Assembly: GCA_001969505.1 (NCBI GenBank)
Contig: LSSK01000278.1
Location: 1-30,341 of the forward strand
Length of the DNA: 30,341 nt
Source of the DNA: Zancudomyces culisetae
Taxonomy: Eukaryota; Kickxellomycota; Harpellomycetes; Harpellales; Legeriomycetaceae
Direction: 5' to 3'
Made by a program: the position numbers and the translations under genes
Notes under the pieces: model-generated
Told to the model about the DNA's origin: nothing
Seen by the model: only the letters and a program-made list of their open reading frames with translations
The model's database searches: none
Shown: positions 9,970 through 19,983 of the stretch, in pieces
Layout of the letters: each line of letters opens with the position of its first letter
How positions within the stretch are numbered: the first letter of the stretch is position 1

Positions 9970-11077
9970 CTAAGGGTAGAAAAACGAGTGGTGAATATTG
10001 GAAAAAGGGTTTCCAAAGGGAGATTGGGCGTAATCAACGGAGTGAGAGACAGGGTGGTTCGAAAAGTGGGTAAGAGAATTAGAAGCAGTTAAAGGGACAG
10101 GAGAGGATATGGACAAGGAGTTGGGTAAGGGTAGTGGGATAGATAGAGGTAGAGATAAGGGGATAGGATTACAGGCGTTATTATTAGAAGAAGTACTGGT
10201 AGTGGGGTTTGCAGAGGGGTTTGAGTTAAAAGAGTTTGAATTTAGCGAATTATTTGGTACAAGTAACAAAGGGTTTGAATTGGCAGAAAGAGGTAAGCCA
10301 GGAGTAGGAATTGCGGGAGTGTCAGGAGAACAGAAAGCGTGGGGAGCAGCATTGTATGAAGAGAAACCGAGAAGATCGGAGGGGTTAGTGTTGAGGTGTA
10401 AAGGTAAATGGGAGGGATGATCAGGGTCGGTGTTCTGGCGACTGAGGCGTAGTGGTTGTATACCGGGCCGAGAGTTAGTCTGTTGGAGAGAAAGACGAGA
10501 ATGGTTATTTGAGGGAGGATTGGCGGAATTAAGATGAGTGTTTTGGTTTTGGTTTTGGTTTTGATTTTGGTTTTGGTTTTGATTTTGGTTTTGGTTTTGA
10601 TTTTGGTTTTGGTTTTGATTTTGGTTTTGGTTTTGGTTTTGGTTTTGGTTTTGATTTGGATTCGCAGAGGGGAGAGTAGCACCAGAAAGCAACAAAAAGT
10701 TATTTGAAGTGAGGTTTGGGTGGATAGAAGGATTAAATTTGTAGTTGTAATAGCCTTGGTAAGGAGTATCTTTATTTAGAATGGGCTGGCCAATGTTAAA
10801 CGAGGAAGCTGGGTTGTTAATAGCATTGCCATTCATAGTCATGTTGTTTGGATAGTTGTACTCATTGACGGGAGAAACCATCATTCCATCAAATCTATCA
10901 TCATAAATTAGAGTGTTTTCTTGGTACATTTTCATTTGCATTTGTTGCATCTGTTGGGCTTGTTGGAGTTTTTGTAGATGTTGCATCTGCTGTGTTTGGT
11001 TGAAGTTTTGATAGGAATGTTGCTGTTGTTGTTGCTGTTGTGGTTGCTGTTGTTGCTGTTGATGTGGTTGTTGCTGT

Positions 11078-11112
<35 letters not shown>

Positions 11113-11868
11113 GTGTTGCTGTTGTGGTTGCTGGTGTATTTGTTGAGAGCGAGACTGATATTGCTGAGGATGTATTTGTCCTGTAGCAATCATAGATTCG
11201 CCAGTGTTACCACCACCAATACCAATATCATTTCCACTACTATTTTTATCTGCGTTATTATTAGCAGACAGGTTTGCAATGCTGCTTTTACTGCTCGAGT
11301 TTGCAATGGCTCTTTCTTCCATATTAATTGGCTGGATTTGTACAATAGTTGTTTCGCCCATTTCGCTTTTAAGATTACTGTTTGTATGAGTATTAGAGTT
11401 TGAAAGTTCTATATTTAAATTCCTCTCTGTATCTATCTTGCTATTAAGATTAGAATGTGATCGACCAAGTTCATTGCCAATACCTCCATTATTATCAAGT
11501 TTAGTGTCATTATCGTTATTTCCTGTGTTATCGTTGTCGTTTTTAGCTGTTTTTCCTTTCTTTTTTTCTCTTTCCAGCTGTCTTCGTCGTTTCATTTCCT
11601 TTTCTTTAGCTCTTCTATTCTGGAACCATACCTGAACCGCCCGTACTGTCATCCCCAACTTGACTGAATATTCGTATCGCTGTTCTGATGTGGGTTTTTT
11701 GTTGTTGCAGAACACCCTTTCTAGAAACTGGAACTGATTATTCGTTGTTCTTTTCCGATGTTTTACTTTATACGGATCGTATTCCATCTGTTTCATAGTA
11801 TTCATGTTGTTTTTTTTGGCGTTGTAGCACGTAAATTGCGCTTTGCGCACTTTTTCTTCTTGTTCCAT
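9970..11868 (-). CDS. Homeodomain transcription factor with polyQ and Asn-Gln tracts
   Basis: Nuclear DNA-binding regulator, 632 aa, intronless coding region. The homeodomain is near the N-terminus (about 37-95): RKRTTNNQFQFLERVF, then helix 3 with VQVWFQNRRAKEKE, including the invariant WFQN (Gln at homeodomain position 50, Asn at 51). A strongly basic tail (about 92-107, MKRRRQLEREKKKGK) should act as nuclear localisation signal. The rest is low complexity: an Asn-rich segment, a polyQ tract interrupted by His and Pro (about 246-284), a Met/Gln-rich stretch, an Asn-Gln dipeptide array (about 404-442), and an Asn/Ser/Pro/Leu-rich C-terminus with possible kinase sites (RLSLQ, RLSRQNT). This architecture resembles fungal morphogenesis and phosphate regulators such as Pho2/Grf10 or Yarrowia Hoy1, but the orthologue cannot be named. 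A 6.9 kb gene-free region lies upstream. Confidence 0.92.
10541..10656 (-). repeat. Hexanucleotide array encoding (Asn-Gln)n
   Basis: About 19 tandem units of TTTTGG or TTTTGA (plus strand) are read on the minus strand as alternating Asn and Gln codons. In much of the array the TTTTGA variant recurs every third unit, giving an 18-bp higher-order period. The length is a multiple of three, so unit gain or loss would change the protein without a frameshift. Confidence 0.95.
11018..11131 (-). repeat. CAG/CAA polyglutamine tract
   Basis: Trinucleotide-type repeat (TTG/CTG on the plus strand) encoding Gln runs interrupted by His and Pro in the homeodomain protein. CAG and CAA codons alternate, so the DNA repeat is impure. 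Confidence 0.95.
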
Positions 11869-11880
11869 TTCTCGAACTTT

Positions 11881-11926
11881 ATATCTTTTTATATCTATAT
11901 CTATATCTATACCTATATATATATGA
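11881..11926. repeat. TATATC-type microsatellite in the homeodomain-gene leader
   Basis: Tandem TATATC hexamers grading into (TA)n lie 13-58 nt upstream of the homeodomain start codon. They are probably transcribed as part of the leader. Confidence 0.8.
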
Positions 11927-12512
11927 CTAACTATATAGACTCTAGATAATATTAAAATCTACAAATCACTTCTTTTTTTTCCTGTTTCGTATGACTAATT
12001 ATGTGCGTATATTCAAAAAAAATATTTTCCATAAAACTGATAATTCCTACACCTTTATTCAATTTTTGGCGTTTATCTTTCTTGCTTATTGTTTTCTTGT
12101 ATTAATGTCGTTAAAAAAAAAGCAGTGTTGTGTTGTAGTTGGTTCCTTATAAAAATAATCTTGAGTAGGTTATTGTGTTTAGTAAAGTCTTGGAAGCCCT
12201 AATTATCTCTAGAAAGCAAAAATAATTCGTTAAATATATTCTAGTTGTCCTTTAACTCCAAACACTCGTTATCCAATTTCCCATATATATTTATATACAC
12301 GATTTATCCCTACGAATACTAAAACACGTTGCCAAGTCTTTTTGGTGTTGTATTTACTTGCACGTTTACGTTTGCCAAACGTCAGTGTTATCACTTTAAC
12401 TTGTAGTTGTAATTGCTGCTTTAATAACTGTTGTTGTAACTGCTAGTTCTTTCTGCAGTCGTTGTCGTTGTTTGCATAAATGTATTTTGTTCTTATTTGT
12501 CTTGATAAGCTA

Positions 12513-12809
12513 CTAATCCCTAATATTTCTCGATTGACGTGTAAGTTGTAAATAAACTATATATTGTTGATACGTTAGATGGTTTGTCTTCAACAAGTGT
12601 ATATACGTTGTTATCTTGTTACAAAAGTTGTGTTTATTCGCTAGAATAATGTCCAATACAGTGCTGATGTATATTCTACTATAGAAATTGCTGGTTTTCT
12701 TGATAATTTGTATGTTATTATTGCCATTAATTAAATCAAACTGATAAAGCAATGTTGTGAAAGTGTTGATAGAAAAAATTAGAGCATTAATAAGCTCAAT
12801 GGTCATCAC
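12513..12809 (-). CDS. Possible small hypothetical ORF, 98 aa
   Basis: An ATG-initiated frame rich in Ile, Asn, Thr and Leu (starts MMTIELINALIF), with no signal peptide or motif I recognise. It lies in the presumed leader region of the homeodomain gene, on the same strand. At this base composition an ATG frame of this length is uncommon but not improbable in 15 kb of non-coding DNA. It could be an upstream ORF or chance. Confidence 0.15.
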   Translation of the reverse strand: MMTIELINALIFSINTFTTLLYQFDLINGNNNIQIIKKTSNFYSRIYISTVLDIILANKHNFCNKITTYIHLLKTNHLTYQQYIVYLQLTRQSRNIRD

Positions 12810-15800
12810 TGTATGTTTATATTCAATTTCCTTTTTTTTTTAACGTTGTATTTTTTCATAATATTTTTTCAAGTACTTGTGATGATTCTAGGAAAAAAAA
12901 TATATAAAAAAAGTGCCACATCTTTAACTTACCTTTTTACAATCCAATTAGCTCAAACTTTTTTTGAATGAATAGTTTTATTGTTGGCAATTAAACTATT
13001 GCAAAAATAAAAACCGGTGGTTATTTTTTGTTTTTAGGAAAAAGGGATAATGACCAAAGAGAAATGGACTTGGACCGGTGACAAATTTCGATACAATAAT
13101 TTTCTAATATTTTCTAATAATTATTTTCAATATCAGTATTCAGCATTACAATGTTGTATTAAATAAAAGAATAAAAAAATAAAAACTGAAAAATTATTAG
13201 ATTAAGGAATGGGTGGGCAAGTTCATAATAACTTTTGTAAGGCTGAGAAGAAATAGGGAAGGGTGGTTGGTGAGTAACCTGTAATCTTTACTGTTTCATC
13301 GTATCTATCTTTTGCTTTTACAAATTATTTTTTTTTCTTGTATAATTTGGTTAATAAATCATTTTATTTTATAGGAATACTCACAAAAACTCCGGTAAAA
13401 AATGATTTAAAATATGACCGGTGACAAAACTCCTTAATTTCTTTAATAATTATTTTGATGTTTTTTTATTACACTTGTAACCTAAACACATTGGAAAGAT
13501 AAAAGTAAATGGAAAATCCAATTCTTTTCAGTCTTTTGGAAATAGTTGCAACAGTAAGCTTATTCCGAAGAAACGTGTAAAAGAAGCACAAGTGTTTCAT
13601 TTTTTTCTTCAAAATTTGCTGGCTTTTTCGATTGTCCTTGTGTACCCCATAGTCACCTTGAAACTTCCACCAAAAATTCAAAAAGTAAAAGTAAAAGTAA
13701 ACCCACCTTCACCTTCACTTTCATCCCTCTCGTCCCACTTACTCATTCTCTCCCCTCCCCTCCCCCATCCGTGGTCAATTAACTGTATTCGGTCGATTGA
13801 CGTAATTACAAACATACTAAACTACATCATTTCAGTGGAAAATCAGTATTTTTAAAGCAATTTTATTTTGATTTATCATTTTTGTATATTACTGGAAACT
13901 TCATTAGTTTTATTCAATAATTTCGACCATTATTTTTTCTCAGCAAAAAAAAAGAAAAAAGAAAAGTGTACTACTGAGAATTTCATGTTAATGAATCATA
14001 CCTTTACTTTTTGTGAAAAATGAAGTTTTCCAATCTTTGTTTGCATCATTTTCTGCCTATTGCTTTTATTTTATCATTTTTTTAATTTAATCATCGCAAT
14101 TAAGCTTGCTGATACTGTTCTGTTAATTACCACAAAAATGCCTACTCAACATTCTACTTCAAAAAAAAAAATAGACAAAGGACACTGTTAGAAATAAATA
14201 TAAAAACTTCAATAGTGTAGCTTATGGATTATCGATCCAATTTGTAATTTCATCAAATTCAGTCTTCTCTAATGCAGTTTGTCTTTTCTAACATAAACAA
14301 AGCAACAGTTATTACTCTTAGGGTCTAAATCCACTACACAAGTGGTCGCTGCTTTCTAAATCCAGCCTTTTCTGCATGTACCTCGTTTTATTGACATTTA
14401 AAACTTGTCAATTCTGTAACCCTACAACTGTCCTATTTTCTACTTCAACTCACACCCCCACCCTCCTTCCCTCCTTTTCTTCTTCCTCCACCCGCCTCCC
14501 CCCTGCCCCAATACATAAAAATTCAAAAAAAAATAAATGGAACCTGATAGTGATATCAGATTGAATCGCAGCGAGACCCAATTACAAAAGCAATGGCTTG
14601 AAAATCGCAGGATCTATATTCGTTTTTTTCATAATAATACTGGAAACTTCTGATGTAACCCCCGCCAGTATAGCACTTCAATCATGATCACAAGCCAACA
14701 ATGATGATTCTATTTGTCATTGTTTTGCTCAATTTGATACATGTGTGTTTTTTCTTGTTGCACTAATGCATTTCTGCATTAAGAAAATTGATCGATTTAC
14801 TTTAATTCAGTCTGCTATGAAAAAAAATAAAAAGTTGAACAATATTTTGCAAGTTTTTTGAATAATCAGTATCATACTCAAAATGTCACAAAACATGTAC
14901 TTTTTGGAAGAAAAAAACCCCCCAACCAATAAATCGTATATCATGAAACAAGACGCAAGTAACACACACGCACACGCACATAAGCACACGCACACCCGCC
15001 CCCTTCCACCCATGAATACCTTTTGAATACAAATTACATTTTTTCCTTTTTTCGCTGTTGTATAATTTTCAAATGGTCAAAAAGGATCCAAAAGTACAAC
15101 ATAAAGCATGACTAAGCAAAGCAAAACAAAAAAAAAACAAAAAAATCCGTTATTATTAAATGCTGGAATCTGGCTTGAAAAAAGTGATTTACGGGACATT
15201 AGCTAATTACCGTTGAGCCTTTTGTTTACTGGGTGCTTATTATAAATTTTTTGCTTTGTAATAGTTTTACAAATCTTCTAGTCAGTATGGATAGTTTCAG
15301 CTGGTTGGGTTATCTTCAGGTAACCATTAAATTCTAAGCGTTATTTATTTACCTTTTTTGAGTTTTTTTTTTACTTTCTTCTTTGCTTTTCCATCGTATA
15401 AGAAAAAGAATAATAGATAGTTGTTAAATTTTGTTTGTACCATAACCTACCAATACAAACTTTTCTTTACTGAAAGACCGGGTTCTTGACAACTATGTAA
15501 AAAATTAAGAAAAAGGTATAATCGGATCAAGCCATTATTTCCTCAACCCACTTTTTTTTTGTCACTGGAAAACAAATTTGACGTTGAGAAATGTTGGTTA
15601 TAATTAACTGTATGAATGAATTGCTTTCTTTTGACTAGCTGTCTCTTATTAACTTTACAACAGCTATCATCCAGTACTAATAACTTTATCTTTTTTGCAT
15701 TATGAAAAATAAATGATATTGGTACATTTAAATTCTTCTTACTCCGACAAAAAAAAAATTTCAAAAAAAACATTATTGATCTCTCAATTGCGCACACCTA

Positions 15801-17607
15801 GTCTTCACAGCATTAACAGAATCGTAAGACAGATAGGAACCTAACATTGAACCTGATACATTCTTTTATCTGTTTGAGGAAGGGACAGCAACGGAAGGGA
15901 TGGGGGGGCAATCTCTGTGTATACTGGCTTTTGGACTGGCTTATTTTGTATTGTGGCATTTTTTTTAAAAAAGCTTTTATAATATTCGCTCATTTACTGA
16001 ACCTATGCTACAATGACTCGCCAGTACAAACCATTCACGTGATAAATCCCCATGATATTAAAGTAGCTTTCAACACATACACAGCCTGTTAGTACTTTTG
16101 CGTTTAGGTACACGTTTAGATAATTCTTTCCCAAATAAAGCAGGGAAAAGTATTTTGAATCCATTTGTTGCGATTAAAACGTGGACGCAGCGGAGTTTGT
16201 AATGAACCATCTTTTTTTTCTTACTTTTTCCAGGCAGTTATCCTTTTTCCCAATTACCTAAAAATCATTACAAATGTGTTGTTTTTCGTCCTGTTTCTGC
16301 GTTTCCGTTTTCATTTTCACTTTCACTTTTACTTTTATTTTCGTTTTTCTCTCACGAAATACTTTGTGAAATAATATTTGACAATATTCAAAATCCATTG
16401 GAAAGGGGTTGTTTTATGACACTCTTCGCCTATTATTACCACACAAATTGCTTGTAATTAATAATTCTGGTAACAGCCCTCACGTAATCAAAAAGGTTGA
16501 AAGATGATGATGGAAACCCATTAGTTTTCAAAACGGTTACACAGAAATACAATCAACTGCTAGAACATTTGACACTGAGTAAACCTAAAAGTCATCATTA
16601 TCATTCATTACCCTTTGCCATAAGTTCTACATCATTATACTGTTATCTGCATAACTATTTGCTTTTTTTTTACAAGCTTAAGCCCACAGCTCCAGTGTGT
16701 TTAACTCTTTGATAAAGGAATGGGTCAAGATTTATTTTCTCCCCAACATATCTATATTTCCTTCTTTTTCCCACCTTACTTTGTTATCAAGATAATCATT
16801 TCGATACATAAACTGATAACCCGTTTATCTTGTCTTCAAACTAAAAATAAATTAGTAACAAGTGTAGTAGATATTACTAATGCTCAATTCAACTTTACAC
16901 AAAATTCTAAAAGCAAATCTAGAACATTATCTTGTTGTAACGTTTAACAAACAACTTCAAAAAGAAATGACCAAATATAAATATCAGAAAAATAGGATCA
17001 AAAGTTACACAAAATGATAGCTTTTTTCTTTGCACGACTATCATAATAATACTGATTTACATTGATGGTTGATTTTCAGCACAAATTCCTAAAATCGCAT
17101 TGTTTTGGTGTTCTTTATGAGGACGTCGGTGTAATGTATCCTAAAACGAAAATGAAGAAAATAATATAGACCAACTTTTTGCATTTCATCCTTCTTCCAC
17201 CCACCTTTTTTATTTATTATGCTAGTGGAAGATTTGATATATTCCCTTAATAATCATGCCCTGATGATAATTTTTCCTTTTCACCACTACAAAAACGGCA
17301 TAAACCATAACCTAAACGAAATACCCAAGCTGTACCTGTGCTGACTTTATGCCTGTTCAAGTTCAGGGCATCCCACAATAAACTTCCTCCCCTCCCCTTT
17401 TTTTTTGTTGCACCAACCCGATTCAACTTACCTTCAAAGCACGTCATTGTGTGACCGCATTCAATCAAAATACAGTTTAAAAAAACAAAACTACAAAAAT
17501 GTATGGATGAAAAGGGAAAGAGGAAGGGTCTTACTTTTAGAAAACATTACACCACCCAGATATATCCCACCCGACAATTTGTAAGATGATTGTAGTAACA
17601 TAATCAT

Positions 17608-18269
17608 ATGGCTATGAAGGGTTATGCAAATCAAGTACGAAAGGACCCGCTATATTTGGTTGTGATTTAAAATCTGTACTATTATATCTTTTTTTTTCAT
17701 TCACAATACCATATGGCGGTAGAGACTGAAGCTTATGCAGGTATGACTGACTGGGTACACGACAAAAAGTTGGGGAATGTGTATCTGGATTGGAGTATCC
17801 ACACTGATAACTGGCTCAACAGCCGCATGTATCAATACTTTGCACATATGTGACACTTTAGCAAAAAAGGCATATGAATTCCTCTTCACGTGCTTCTGTG
17901 TTCACCTGTCACAAAATATTCTAAACTTATTCACTGCCCCCCCCTCGCCCTCCTTCCCCCTAAGTAATGTAACACGAATGAGCAGAAATGCTTGTGCTGA
18001 TAGTGGCACATTGCATTCACATGATCTATGGGCCATAGATCATTTCATTGATTTGAAATCGGTTCCGTTTTATGTTTTATGTTTGGATTTTCAAAGTAAC
18101 ATTAGTTCATCAGGTCTATTTTGGCAATGAGCAGAATTACAACGATTTACAATATACGTTAAAAATAAAGAAGCGCGAAATTACTGATGCTAGTATATTT
18201 CAAGGAACATTGTTATTTCAGAAATATTCTCATTTTTCAGTCAGTTTTATAGTAAAAGGTGGATTATAA
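17608..18269 (+). pseudogene. Possible decayed Ty1/copia-like pol fragment
   Basis: Consecutive protein-like segments appear on the plus strand in shifting frames with stops between them. In order: KGYANQVRKDPLYLVV (about 17617-17664); DWVHDKKLGNVYLDW with downstream residues (17713-17853); NACADSGTLHSHDLWAIDHF, then FYVLCLDF (about 17978-18130); and GNEQNYNDLQYTLKIKKR (about 18120-18269). Order and spacing resemble the copia pre-integrase LYxL block, the W-H-x-x-LGH block and the integrase start (H-x-DLW ... Y-x-L-x-x-D-F). No reverse transcriptase, LTR or target-site duplication was found, and similar-looking fragments occur by chance in open frames elsewhere, so this is tentative. Confidence 0.22.
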
Positions 18270-18812
18270 ACACAAAGAAACGAAATAAACAGAATGGCAC
18301 AAAGAAGCGTCAAAAATCACCTTGAACAGTTAGCCTGCTTAGATACAAACTGTGATTGAGACTCTTTAACATAAATTATTTTGTGCTTTATGAAAGCCAA
18401 AAAGTATGTAGCAATCATTAAACAGAGACGTGTATAGAGGAATACTAGTCATCAAAAAAACCTAATACCTCGCCTTTTTCTTTAAATCTCATTTCTAGAT
18501 GTTGGATTGATTTGTATAATCAAGGTAGAATTGGAAAAATGTATTAAACACATTCATCAACTCGTATTTATCACAGGGCACAGTTATACTTTCTTTTTTT
18601 TTGCCTGAGTTTGTTTGGTTTAACCCTGTTATCCATAACTATACATGAATCTGGGATATTGGCTTGGAAATACTAATAAGGTTACATGTGTTCTTCCCTG
18701 GTAATCGATTTATTTTTCATATCCATTGGTAACTATTGAAAATTCAATCTATGGACAGAAATCAGGGCTAACAGTAAGCTATACACATCTATAAAGAAAA
18801 AAAATAAACATT

Positions 18813-19160
18813 CTAAGCAACTGGTGCCTCAGCAGGAGCAGCAGCTTCTTTTCCTGCTTCAGTACCCACAGCTCCTTCAGTACCCGCAGCCCCCTCAGTA
18901 CTCCCAGCTTTTTCGGCCTCTTCGGCTTCTTTTGGTTTCGAGATGACGATCGGTATGGGCTCAGCGATTGGTTCTTTAAGTTCATAGGTAGCCCCCGATT
19001 CATTATCAATAAAAGTCAATACAGGTGATGATGATGGCCCAGGTTTTGCTGCCCCAGCTTCTGGAACAGGTTGCTCTGCTGCCGCAGCAGCAAAGGACTT
19101 GATTGAGGAAGAGGTGAAGAACAAGAAGAGGGTAACAGGAGATAAAGCTAGGAATTTCAT
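18813..19160 (-). CDS. Small secreted Ala/Glu/Pro-rich protein
   Basis: A 115-aa protein of unknown function. It begins with a clear signal peptide (MKFLALSPVTLFLFF, then small residues and an SFAAAAA cleavage-like region near 23-28). The mature part has no Cys and is rich in Ala, Glu, Pro and Gly. A short central segment (TFIDNESGATYELKEP) looks more structured, and a low-complexity tail contains three GTEGA-like repeats encoded by an 18-bp DNA repeat. No GPI-anchor signal is visible because the C-terminus is not hydrophobic. A TATA box lies about 165 nt upstream of the start. The gene shares an intergenic region with the PFK 3' end (same strand). It could be a cell-surface or secreted peptide precursor, but no family was recognised. 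Confidence 0.7.
   Translation of the reverse strand: MKFLALSPVTLFLFFTSSSIKSFAAAAAEQPVPEAGAAKPGPSSSPVLTFIDNESGATYELKEPIAEPIPIVISKPKEAEEAEKAGSTEGAAGTEGAVGTEAGKEAAAPAEAPVA
18857..18910 (-). repeat. Three tandem 18-bp repeats in the secreted-protein gene
   Basis: Three copies of a unit close to CTTCAGTACCCACAGCTC (18857-18874, 18875-18892, 18893-18910) encode the repeated Gly-Ser/Thr-Glu-Gly-Ala segment near the C-terminus. Copies 1 and 2 differ at few positions; copy 3 is more diverged. Confidence 0.85.
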
Positions 19161-19322
19161 TTTCGATTAGGTTGAGAGGCTTTTTTTTTTCTGTTTCTTA
19201 AGTTTAGTTTGGGTAAAGTTGATCAATAATTTGACGGTTATAGCAAAAAGATAGCTTTGATTGTTAACTTGGTAGATTCTTGGTTTATGAAAAAAACAAA
19301 GAGAAACCGTGGGCGGGTAGGC

Positions 19323-19330
19323 TATTTATA
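19323..19330 (-). promoter_or_regulatory. TATA box of the secreted-protein gene
   Basis: TATAAATA on the minus strand lies about 163 nt upstream of the ATG at 19160, a normal distance for a yeast promoter. Confidence 0.5.
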
Positions 19331-19699
19331 CTTTTTTTTTTGCTCTTGCTTCCTTAAAGGTGGGTATTCTTTTACTTTAAAATGTTTCACGTTAGAACAG
19401 AAGGTATGAAAGCGAGAAAAAGCTTAAATAACAATGCGAAACTAACATTTTAGAAAAATATGATATTGGTGGAAAAGGTGGGACTAAATAAATTTAAACA
19501 ACAAGCAACTCTGCTAATAATGTGGCTCAAAATATTTATCCACAAGGGTTTGTTTTGCCATGGTTGACTGTACATCAAAAAGATATTCAAGCAAGGAACG
19601 AATATATGTAAGTTAATTATTGGGTATAAGTATATGGGTAGCTAACAATGTTTTAGGAATAAAGATGCCGGATAATAGAAAAAGAATAAATAGACACAT

Positions 19700-19725
19700 A
19701 CATACGTACACATGTGTACGTATGT
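19700..19725. repeat. 26-bp perfect palindrome
   Basis: The left arm ACATACGTACACA (19700-19712) is immediately followed by its exact reverse complement TGTGTACGTATGT (19713-19725), with no spacer. It could extrude a cruciform or bind a symmetric dimer. Confidence 0.95.
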
Positions 19726-19983
19726 GTATTTGTTTGCGCATATATGCATGTATGTATACTTGAAGCCGTAATTAACGTTTAAAGACTAGAATAATAAGCA
19801 ATACTGGTGGTGGTCGCAGGGTACGAGAAAATGAACGCCACTATGGAACATTGCGACAATAAACAAAAACAGACTATTTCTGTTCCTTTTATTTGGTGTG
19901 TAATGATGTTCCAGTATGATGAGTAAACAGTATTAAAAACGAAGAAAAAAAAATATACAAATTAAGAAAAGAAAAAAAAGAAA

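Larger units (their letters stand above)
11869..18812. other. 6.9 kb gene-free region upstream of the homeodomain gene
   Basis: No gene of a known family was found on either strand. The first kilobase is rich in CAA-type triplets when read in the homeodomain gene's sense, as in a long 5' leader, and an AAG|GTAAGT donor (about 12934, minus) suggests a leader intron. Other contents: a TATATC microsatellite (11881-11926), GACCGGTGACAAA repeats (13073, 13416), a TACTGGAAACTTC pair (13890, 14638), a TAATGCA inverted repeat (14764-14781), CA repeats (14957-14998), a CACGTG E-box (about 16037), C-rich pyrimidine tracts, and a patch of protein-like fragments at 17.6-18.3 kb. Long upstream regions are known for master regulators in yeasts; applying that here is inference. 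Confidence 0.55.
19161..19983. other. Promoter of the secreted-protein gene and PFK 3' flank
   Basis: Non-coding region between two minus-strand genes. It holds a TATA box for the secreted-protein gene, a 26-bp palindrome (19700-19725) followed by the 10-bp palindrome GCATATATGC (19738-19747), and TATG/CATA-rich sequence. TTTATT on the plus strand (19888-19893; AATAAA on the minus strand) is a likely PFK poly(A) signal about 95 nt past the stop. Confidence 0.5.

Noticed and set aside
10242-10682. Lys-Thr repeat frame on the minus strand
   Set aside because: It is the homeodomain (Asn-Gln) hexamer array read in another frame.
10978-11403. Leu-rich 141-codon plus-strand frame
   Set aside because: It is the antisense shadow of the polyQ tract in the homeodomain gene.
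17247-17468. Minus-strand frame with CGHTMTC and CRFCSGEKEK, resembling zinc-binding pairs, near a good GAAG|GTAAGT donor
   Set aside because: No plausible acceptor joins it to more zinc ligands, and the Cys/His spacing matches no family I know.
11869-18812. TAATTA homeodomain cores as evidence of autoregulation
   Set aside because: About ten were seen, which is what base composition alone predicts for 7 kb.
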